Positions 1 to 6,235 of a DNA stretch of 12,258 nucleotides are shown here, piece after piece. A program made the position numbers and the translations under genes. This DNA is from Myxococcales bacterium. Lineage in GTDB: Bacteria; Myxococcota_C; UBA6777. Location of the stretch: NCBI GenBank assembly GCA_027005175.1, contig JALTMC010000678.1, forward strand, positions 1-12,258, read 5' to 3'. How positions within the stretch are numbered: position 1 is the first letter of the stretch; every line of letters begins with the position of its first letter. Below the pieces are notes generated by a model that saw nothing but the letters and a program-made list of their open reading frames with translations, searched no databases and was not told where the DNA came from.

Positions 1-514
1 GGCTAGATGTATTGGTCTTCACCCTTCATATGACGCCTCGCACTGAAGTACGAGGCTGAAAAACCAAAGATATAGCCTGGGTTTAAGCCCACAAGGCTGG
101 GCTAGACACTGTGGATTCGGATACTGAACTTTTAGGTGATTTTGTTACAGTATCGCTGCATACCAGGGGCAGTCCGTATCGGACTTTAACCTGGAGAATA
201 TCTTCTTTGGTTTTTCAGCATAGGGGTTTGTTCCTATGGGTCGTGTTGTTTGGCGAAGGCTAGATGTATTGGTCTTCACCCTCCATATGACGCCTCGCAC
301 TGAAGTACGAGGCTGAAAAACCAAAGATATAGCCTGGGTTTAAGCCCACAAGGCTGGGCTAGATACTGTGGATTCGGATACTGAACTTTTAGGTGATTTT
401 GTTACGGTATCGCTGCATACCAGGGGCAGTTCGTATCGGACTTTAACCTGGAGAATATCTTCTTTGGCTTTCCATGATAGGGGTTTGTTCCTATGGGTCA
501 TGTTGTTTGGCGAA
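1..514. repeat. Two tandem copies of a 257-bp hairpin-rich repeat
   Basis: Copies lie at 1-257 and 258-514. They abut exactly, and the first three bases of a third unit (GGC) follow at 515-517 before similarity stops. The array may continue left of the window. I count about nine substitutions and no indels between copies (roughly 96% identity). Each unit holds several inverted repeats; in copy 1 these are GCCTCG/CGAGGC (35-56), AGCC-TGGG/CCCA-GGCT (74-98), CCAGG/CCTGG (163-194) enclosing AGTCCG/CGGACT (171-185), and CATAGG/CCTATG (219-238). Most substitutions avoid these arms, and one (C174 to T) keeps a G-U pair. No convincing ORF was found: the unit length is not a multiple of three, and the longest open frame changes residues freely between copies. 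It could be a tandem non-coding RNA or a structured satellite-like repeat. Confidence 0.9.
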
Positions 515-610
515 GGCCAATTGTCACCCAGGCAATTGCTTTATCTATCATGAACACCATCAATGTGTTCCCAAATGGTAGACCTTTAAGGTTAAATACG
601 CGAGTGCTGG

Positions 611-687
611 ATTTGACTTTTGACGTTTGGCTTTTGACGTTTGGCTTTTGACTTTTCAAGCGGTCGCCGGCTTTCGACTTTCGACTG
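611..687. repeat. Degenerate 7-bp tandem repeat (TTTTGAC/GTTTGGC type)
   Basis: From 611 to 659 the sequence reads in steps of seven: ATTTGAC, TTTTGAC, GTTTGGC, TTTTGAC, GTTTGGC, TTTTGAC, TTTTCAA. After a short GC-rich break the same rhythm returns at 671-684 as CTTTCGA twice, followed by CTG. The 14-bp pair TTTTGACGTTTGGC is exact at 618-631 and 632-645. The tract lies about 75-150 bp ahead of the dnaE start and offers several TTGAC-like hexamers, so it could affect promoter use. It may equally be a neutral slippage product. Confidence 0.75.
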
Positions 688-751
688 ATTATGGTAGTCT
701 ATCGGCTGTAAAAAATGAAGTTGGTTTGCGAGAGGAACGTCTCGTTGTTGC

Positions 752-757
752 GGAGAG
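752..757 (+). promoter_or_regulatory. Ribosome binding site of dnaE
   Basis: GGAGAG lies six bases (counted from GGAG) before the ATG at 762. This supports that start over later in-frame starts. Confidence 0.75.
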
Positions 758-761
758 TTAG

Positions 762-3700
762 ATGTCAGGAAAGATAGAAGTCGTCGAGAACCAAGTGGTG
801 CCAGCACGTCAGTTTGTTCATTTGCACCTGCACACCACCTACAGCTTGTTGGATGGAGCCCAACGGATTGGTCGTGTGGACAACCCCAAGAAAGAGTACG
901 GGGTGCTCAATCGTGCGAAAGAGCTTAATATGCCTGCGGTGGCGATGACTGACCACGGCAATATGTTTGGTGCCGTCGATTTCTATAAAAAAGCTCGTGC
1001 CGCTGAGATTAAGCCCATCTTGGGCTGTGAAGTATATATGGCTCCCGGCGATCGTCGCGACAAAGAAGCGATGACACGCGACGGCAAACGCGCCTTTCAC
1101 TTTGTTCTGTTGGCTCAAAACGAGAAGGGATATCGAAACCTCTGTAAGCTTGTGACGGCCGGTTATTTTGAGGGTTTTTACTACAACCCCCGCATCGACC
1201 GAGAGATCTTGACCAAATACTCAGAGGGATTGATCGGTCTCTCTGCTTGTCTTGCCGGTGAAATCGATGCACATCTGATGCGTGACCGATACGAGGAGGC
1301 CCGCCAAACCGCCAAAGAATTCCAGCAAATCCTCGATGGTCGTTATTATATGGAGTTGCAGATGAATGGGATTGAGGAGCAGCTGAGGATCAATCCGATG
1401 ATTGCCTCTATCGCGCGTGACCTCGATATCCCAATGATCGCGACCAATGACGTCCACTACACCACACGCGCTGACGCCGAAGCCCAAGATGTACTGATGG
1501 CGATTCAGATGCGAAAGTGTATCGATGATCCCAATCGTATGAAACATGAGGTGGATGAGTTTTATCTCAAGTCTGCGGATGAGATGTATGAGCAGTTTGC
1601 CGATTATCCGGAAGCTTGCGACAACACTCTCAAAGTTGCTGAGATGTGCAATGTAGAGCTTCACTTCAACAGAAGCTTTTTCCCTGTGATCGACCTGCCC
1701 GACAAAAGCCTCGACAACAAGGCCTATTTGAGGTTGTTGTCCAAAGAGGGAATGGACAAACGATGGGAGGTCGTGGTCGATGAAAATCCTCCAGAGAAGC
1801 TTGAGGAACTTCGGAAAGAGTACGATGAACGCTTGGCCTTTGAGTTGGATATCATCGAATCCATGGGATTCAGCGATTACTTCTTAATCGTCGCCGACTT
1901 TATTAACTGGGCGAAAGATAATGGGATTCCGGTCGGCCCTGGAAGGGGCAGCGCTGCGGGATCGCTGGTTGCTTTTGCGATGCGAATTACGGATATCGAT
2001 CCCATCAAACAGGACCTTCTGTTTGAGCGTTTCTTGAACCCTGAACGTGTCTCGATGCCTGATATCGATGTTGACTTCTGTGAAGCTCGACGGGAAGAAG
2101 TGATCGAGTATGTTCGCAACAAGTATGCGATCCCTGAAGGCCCATCTGTGGCCCAAATTATTACGTTTGGAAAGCTCAAGGCCAAGGCTGTTGTGCGTGA
2201 TGTGGGGCGTGCGTTTGGGATGTCTTATGGCGAAGTGGATAAGATCTCCAAGTTGATCCCCGGGGTCCTCGATATCACGCTTGCGGAAGCGATTCAGCAG
2301 GAACCACGGCTGAAAAAGCTGATTGATGGCGACCCCAAGATCGCCAAGTTGATGGACATTGGTCAACGTCTTGAAGGTCTCAATCGCCACTCCTCGATTC
2401 ATGCGGCAGGTGTTGTGATCTCGGACGGTCGGCCTCTTGATGAGCACCTCCCACTTTACAAAGGTTCCAAAGGCGAAGTTGTCACTCAGTTTGATATGAG
2501 TGGTGTGGAGTCCATCGGTTTAATTAAATTCGACTTTCTCGGATTAAAGAACCTGACGCTGATCGCAAACTGTCTCAAGATTATTAAGAAAACCCAGGGG
2601 AAAGATATCAATATCGATCGTATCCCTCTCGATGCACCCAAAGCATTTGACTTGCTATGTGATGCTGATACAGTGGGCGTCTTTCAGTTGGAATCCTCGG
2701 GTATGCGGGAGGTTATGAAGAAACTCAAACCCTCCGTTTTTGATGATGTTGTCGCGCTTGTGGCACTCTATCGACCGGGTCCCCTCCAAGGTGGTGTTGT
2801 TGATAGCTTCATCAACAGAAAGCACGGTCGCGAAGAGATTAAGTATATCTTTAAAGAGCTAGAGCCCATCCTCAAAACAACCTATGGAGTCTGTATCTAC
2901 CAGGAACAGGTTATGCAGATTGCCAACGTCATTGGTAGCTTCTCCCTCGGTGAAGCGGATATGCTCCGTCGTGCGATGGGTAAGAAAAAACTTGAGGAGA
3001 TGATCAAACAGCGCAAGCGTTTTATGGATGGAGCTGCACAAAATAACTTTGACGTCAAAAAAGCAGAAGAGTTATTCGACATCCTTGAACAGTTCGCCAA
3101 ATATGGTTTTAATAAGTGCTTGGTTGGCGATACAGCGATTGTTGATGCTGAGACAGGCACTCCTACAACCATCGAAGAACTTTACAACAATCGACGCTCT
3201 TTTGTTATTCATGCATTGGGTGAAGACCTGAAGCTTCATTCTCGCCGTGTAACGGACGTAATCTATAATGGTAAGAAGGCTGTTTTTGAAGTGAAGACAG
3301 CCTTGGGTAAGAAGATTACTGCAACAGGTAATCATCCTTTTCGTACCCTTAATGAGTGGACTCTTCTTGAGAAGCTTAAGCCTGGGGACCGAATCGCAGC
3401 ACCTCGACGATTACCTGTTGGAACGGAATCCTCTTGGCCTGACTATGAATTGGTCTCTCTGGCGGGCTTACTTGCAGAAGGTAATACCTGTCATCCCTCT
3501 GCATTGTACTATTATAGTAATTCGAGTATTCAAATCGATGATTTTGCTCAGGCTATTCAACAGTTTCCGAATACTGTTGCTCGTATCAATACACGCCCCA
3601 ATGGTCGTATGGAGGTTTGTGCTAGCATTGGTCTGGTGGGAGGGGCTGCTCGGGTCGCAATCCGTGAAGGTAACCTTGCCCGTCAAATAAGTGCAAGCGA

Positions 3701-5654
3701 GTCTCCTGTTCGTTCGGGTGCCTTCTTATGGGCACAAGAGCTTGGTCTTTTAGGTCACAAGGCAACAACGAAGAGTGTTCCATCAGCAATCTTTACATTG
3801 TGTGATGATGATCTTTCCCTGTTCTTGGGGCGTCTTTGGGCAGGAGATGGTTATATCTCAGGGCGAAGTGCCAACCAGACACCCTTCTATGCTACATCAT
3901 CGGAACAACTGGCTCGCGATGTTCAACTTCTTCTTCTGCGACTTGGAATACCAGGGCGTATTCATGAGAAGACGTTCAAATACCGAGGGCAAGAGAGACC
4001 AGGTTATACTGTACATTTGATTGGTGCTGGTTCTAGTCAATCTTTCCTGGAGAAAGTTGCACCATATTGCGTAGGTCGTGATGAGAATGTCGAGGGACTA
4101 CGTAAATACCTGGAGCAAACACAACGAGGACGAGAGAGTAAAGATACCATTCCAGCCGACGTGCGTTTGTGGGTCAATGATGAACGTCAGGCCGTTCAAC
4201 TGACCTGGCGTGATTTAGAACGACAGTCAGGTGTTTCTTGCAAAGAGTTTCAAGGAAAGGGATCTTCAAAGAAGCGAGGCTTTCGTCGCTCCACTCTTGC
4301 AAAATTGGCAGAGTTTTTTGCCTCCACAAAGCTCCAACAACTCGCCCATTCGGATGTGTATTGGGATACGATTGTATCCATCACTCCACAAGGTATACAA
4401 AGCACATATGATCTAACTGTAGAAGAAGACCATAACTTTGTAGCTAACGGCCTCATCGTTCATAACTCACACAGCGCCGCGTATGGTTTTGTGGCGTACC
4501 AAACAGCATGGTTGAAAGCGTACTATCGTTGTGAGTATATGGCGGCCTTGTTTACGGCTGACTCTGGTAACTCAAGTAAGATGCTCATCTATCTCAATGA
4601 CTGTGCGAAAGCAGGCATTGAAGTGATGCCACCCGACGTGAACGAGTCCTTTAATAGCTTCACGGTTGTGGATGGCAACATCCGGTTTGGGTTGGGGGGA
4701 GTGAAGAATGTTGGGGATGGTGCGATCGAAGCTATTATTGAAGCGCGTGAAGAGGGTGGACTTTATAAAGGCTTGGTCGACTTTTGTGAACGTATCGACT
4801 TCAAACGTGTGAACCGTCGTGTGGTTGAATCGTTGATTAAGTGTGGTGCCTTTGACTTCTCGGGTGAAACCCGGTCTGCTTTATTCAATGCCATTGAAGG
4901 TGCCATGGCCTATGGCCAAGTCTATCAGAAGGAAAAGGCAAGCGCCCAAATCTCTCTGTTTGGAGGAGGGAGTGGGACTCCGGATCTGTCTTATACTATC
5001 GTAAAGAAAACGGAGTGGATCGAAAAGATCTTGCTGGGTTACGAAAAAGATGCATTGGGATTTTATATCTCAGGGCATCCACTGAATCGCTATCGAAACG
5101 ATATTGGGAACTTCGTATCGGGGATGATTGCCGATCTCAACGAACGTAAATCGGGTGGGGTTGTTTCCCTTGCAGGGATCGTGACAAGCCGCAAAGAGAT
5201 GACAACAAAGCGTGGTGACCGGATGGCCTTTGTTGTGGTAGAGGATCTGACGGGTAGTATCGAAGTAAGCCTGTTTCCCGAAGCGTTCCGTCAGGCCGCA
5301 CCGCTGCTTGATGATGGTCAGCCACTGCTGATTAAAGGTGAATTAGAAATCGGTGATAGCTCTGCAAAACTATTGGCCAAAGAGGTATTCTCCCTGGCTG
5401 AAATCCGAGCAGAACGCGCCAAAGAGGTTCACTTTACATTCCGTACAGAGGACCTCAACAACGGTCAACTGGATGCATTGTTTGCTATCTTACGCGAGCA
5501 CAAAGGACACTGTATCCCCTATTTGCATCTGGAGATCCCCGAACGCTCTAAGACAATTATGCGACTCCCGGAAGAATGGAACCTCCATCCTACCGAAGAA
5601 CTCATCGAGTCTTTGGAACGCATGTTTGGAGACAACCCCACGTCATTGCGGTAG
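762..5654 (+). CDS. dnaE: DNA polymerase III alpha subunit, intein-containing precursor
   Basis: Catalytic subunit of the replicative polymerase: 5'-3' DNA synthesis in the holoenzyme. The precursor is 1630 aa; removing the intein (residues 786-1235) gives 1180 aa, close to the usual ~1160. The N-terminal PHP domain begins with F-V-H-L-H-L-H-T (His20, 22, 24), followed by TDHG, GCE and NDVHY motifs. This full metal-binding set is kept, unlike the degenerate E. coli version. The polymerase core has VGPGRGSAAGS (391-401), catalytic PDIDVDF (Asp436, Asp438) and KFDFLGL (Asp591). After the intein come SHSAAYGFVAYQTAWLKAYY, a clamp-binding QISLF (1396-1400) and an OB-fold from about 1467. The ATG has a good Shine-Dalgarno. 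The avidin-like gene follows after 52 bp on the same strand, so co-transcription is possible. Identification is very secure. Confidence 0.98.
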   Translation: MSGKIEVVENQVVPARQFVHLHLHTTYSLLDGAQRIGRVDNPKKEYGVLNRAKELNMPAVAMTDHGNMFGAVDFYKKARAAEIKPILGCEVYMAPGDRRDKEAMTRDGKRAFHFVLLAQNEKGYRNLCKLVTAGYFEGFYYNPRIDREILTKYSEGLIGLSACLAGEIDAHLMRDRYEEARQTAKEFQQILDGRYYMELQMNGIEEQLRINPMIASIARDLDIPMIATNDVHYTTRADAEAQDVLMAIQMRKCIDDPNRMKHEVDEFYLKSADEMYEQFADYPEACDNTLKVAEMCNVELHFNRSFFPVIDLPDKSLDNKAYLRLLSKEGMDKRWEVVVDENPPEKLEELRKEYDERLAFELDIIESMGFSDYFLIVADFINWAKDNGIPVGPGRGSAAGSLVAFAMRITDIDPIKQDLLFERFLNPERVSMPDIDVDFCEARREEVIEYVRNKYAIPEGPSVAQIITFGKLKAKAVVRDVGRAFGMSYGEVDKISKLIPGVLDITLAEAIQQEPRLKKLIDGDPKIAKLMDIGQRLEGLNRHSSIHAAGVVISDGRPLDEHLPLYKGSKGEVVTQFDMSGVESIGLIKFDFLGLKNLTLIANCLKIIKKTQGKDINIDRIPLDAPKAFDLLCDADTVGVFQLESSGMREVMKKLKPSVFDDVVALVALYRPGPLQGGVVDSFINRKHGREEIKYIFKELEPILKTTYGVCIYQEQVMQIANVIGSFSLGEADMLRRAMGKKKLEEMIKQRKRFMDGAAQNNFDVKKAEELFDILEQFAKYGFNKCLVGDTAIVDAETGTPTTIEELYNNRRSFVIHALGEDLKLHSRRVTDVIYNGKKAVFEVKTALGKKITATGNHPFRTLNEWTLLEKLKPGDRIAAPRRLPVGTESSWPDYELVSLAGLLAEGNTCHPSALYYYSNSSIQIDDFAQAIQQFPNTVARINTRPNGRMEVCASIGLVGGAARVAIREGNLARQISASESPVRSGAFLWAQELGLLGHKATTKSVPSAIFTLCDDDLSLFLGRLWAGDGYISGRSANQTPFYATSSEQLARDVQLLLLRLGIPGRIHEKTFKYRGQERPGYTVHLIGAGSSQSFLEKVAPYCVGRDENVEGLRKYLEQTQRGRESKDTIPADVRLWVNDERQAVQLTWRDLERQSGVSCKEFQGKGSSKKRGFRRSTLAKLAEFFASTKLQQLAHSDVYWDTIVSITPQGIQSTYDLTVEEDHNFVANGLIVHNSHSAAYGFVAYQTAWLKAYYRCEYMAALFTADSGNSSKMLIYLNDCAKAGIEVMPPDVNESFNSFTVVDGNIRFGLGGVKNVGDGAIEAIIEAREEGGLYKGLVDFCERIDFKRVNRRVVESLIKCGAFDFSGETRSALFNAIEGAMAYGQVYQKEKASAQISLFGGGSGTPDLSYTIVKKTEWIEKILLGYEKDALGFYISGHPLNRYRNDIGNFVSGMIADLNERKSGGVVSLAGIVTSRKEMTTKRGDRMAFVVVEDLTGSIEVSLFPEAFRQAAPLLDDGQPLLIKGELEIGDSSAKLLAKEVFSLAEIRAERAKEVHFTFRTEDLNNGQLDALFAILREHKGHCIPYLHLEIPERSKTIMRLPEEWNLHPTEELIESLERMFGDNPTSLR
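3117..4466 (+). mobile_element. DnaE intein with LAGLIDADG homing endonuclease (in-frame)
   Basis: This self-splicing protein insert of 450 aa sits in dnaE between GFNK and SHSAAYG. Those flanks join into the normal DnaE motif, which fixes both boundaries. Splicing residues are present: Cys1 (CLVGDT, block A), T-x-N-H at intein 70-73 (TGNHPF, block B), a block F ending HNFVANGLIV, terminal His-Asn (block G), and Ser as the +1 extein residue. Two dodecapeptide motifs, LAGLLAEGN (115-123, acidic Glu121) and LGRLWAGDGYI (acidic Asp244), mark an endonuclease that looks intact. A basic segment after it (LTWRDLERQSGVS...KKRGFRRSTLAKLAEFF) could be a helix-turn-helix DNA-recognition part. By family knowledge such endonucleases cut intein-less dnaE alleles and drive copying. 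The frame is open throughout, so splicing is expected. Not tested: actual splicing or cleavage activity. Confidence 0.95.
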
Positions 5655-5694
5655 GGCTAGCCCGACTTCTTCACGCAGGTTTTTTTCCATCTTT

Positions 5695-5699
5695 GGGAG
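5695..5699 (+). promoter_or_regulatory. Ribosome binding site of the avidin-like gene
   Basis: GGGAG ends seven bases before the ATG at 5707. It decides the start, because the same frame is open further upstream into dnaE but has no ATG or GTG nearby; only a TTG directly abuts the ATG. Confidence 0.7.
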
Positions 5700-5706
5700 T
5701 TTTTTG

Positions 5707-6105
5707 ATGAAGCCAACTGCAACAAAGATCGATAAGTCTCTTCTTCCAAAGGTTGACTTCTCTGGTGTGTGGAGAAATCAATTGGGTTCTGAGATGGAAC
5801 TTCATCACTCTGGAGAGAGTATTAAGGGCAAATATCGAACGGCTGTGGGAAAACCTTCACCTCACGAAGAATTTGAACTTCAAGGGTTTGGAGTTGGTGA
5901 CCTGATCGTCTTTGTGGTCAACTTTGGTGACTATGGCTCTGTTACATCATGGTCAGGTCAGCACTCTCTGGATTCAGACGGTAACCACCACATCCAAACG
6001 TTATGGCATCTCGCCAGGCCTATGTCAGATGAGAAGGAACCCACAGAGCTTTGGTCAGCGATTCTTGCCGGCTCTAGCTTGTTTTGTAAGGTCTCCTCTG
6101 GGTGA
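5707..6105 (+). CDS. Avidin/streptavidin-family protein, no signal peptide
   Basis: A 132-aa protein recognisable as an avidin-type eight-stranded barrel from its spaced motifs: FSGVWRNQLGSEM (18-30), GKYRTAVG (41-48), TSWSGQ (80-85), TLWHLARP (98-105) and LWSAILAGSSLF (115-126). Compared with streptavidin, these biotin contacts are kept: Asn24, Leu26, Ser28, Tyr43, Thr45 (Ser or Thr in the family), Ser78, Thr80, Trp82, Trp100, Leu102, and the intersubunit Trp116. Two differ: the Trp79 equivalent is Phe73 and the Asp128 equivalent is Ser124. Known avidins bind biotin very tightly as dimers or tetramers, so biotin binding is likely but affinity is open. Most bacterial avidins are exported; this one starts MKPTATKIDK with no hydrophobic stretch, so it should be cytoplasmic. 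It lies 52 bp after dnaE, co-directional. The last nine codons fall in a repeat that recurs downstream. Confidence 0.9.
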   Translation: MKPTATKIDKSLLPKVDFSGVWRNQLGSEMELHHSGESIKGKYRTAVGKPSPHEEFELQGFGVGDLIVFVVNFGDYGSVTSWSGQHSLDSDGNHHIQTLWHLARPMSDEKEPTELWSAILAGSSLFCKVSSG

Positions 6106-6229
6106 ATCCTGGCTCTGGCTTGTTTTGTAAGGTCCCATCTGGGTGACTCCAAGTCACAGACGTACTAGGTAGACGTAGGAAGGGCCTCCTGGCTTGTTTT
6201 GTAAGGTCTCCTCTGGGTGAATCCTGGCT
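6077..6229. repeat. Three copies of a ~38-bp repeat overlapping the avidin gene 3' end
   Basis: Copy 1 at 6077-6114 and copy 3 at 6192-6229 are identical over 38 bp (GCTTGTTTTGTAAGG... to ...AATCCTGGCT). Copy 2 at 6118-6150 is shorter with a few changes (CCCATC for CTCCTC, GACTCC for GAATCC). Copy 1 encodes the last residues and stop codon of the avidin-like protein; copies 2 and 3 lie in the 130-bp gap before the convergent gene. No classical terminator with a T-run is visible here. CTACCT/AGGTAG (6228-6244) is a small inverted repeat over the stop codon of the convergent gene. Confidence 0.9.
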
Positions 6230-6235
6230 ACCTGT

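Larger units (their letters stand above)
515..761. other. Non-coding leader region upstream of dnaE
   Basis: No credible gene was seen. The stretch contains a CAATTG...CAATTG inverted pair (518-538), a short ATG-initiated frame of about 33 codons from 551 that I do not support, the heptamer tract annotated separately, and the dnaE leader. The dnaE promoter probably lies here. A TTCGAC hexamer at 673-678 with TAGTCT at 695-700 (16-bp gap) is a weak sigma70-like possibility. A small hairpin CGAGA/TCTCG (729-744) sits just ahead of the ribosome binding site. Confidence 0.5.

Noticed and set aside
1-514. CRISPR array
   Set aside because: The units are 257 bp and abut directly with no variable spacers.
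368-553. 61-codon GTG-initiated frame in the second 257-bp repeat copy
   Set aside because: The equivalent frame in copy 1 stops after 53 codons, substitutions change residues freely, there is no ribosome site, and the unit length is not a multiple of three.
5654-5663. GGGCTAGCCC palindrome after the dnaE stop as a terminator
   Set aside because: A loop would leave only about three base pairs, and no T-run follows directly, so it does not qualify as an intrinsic terminator.
5353-5706. Upstream extension of the avidin reading frame into dnaE
   Set aside because: It overlaps the end of dnaE out of frame. The ATG at 5707 has a well-spaced GGGAG, and the barrel begins soon after it.
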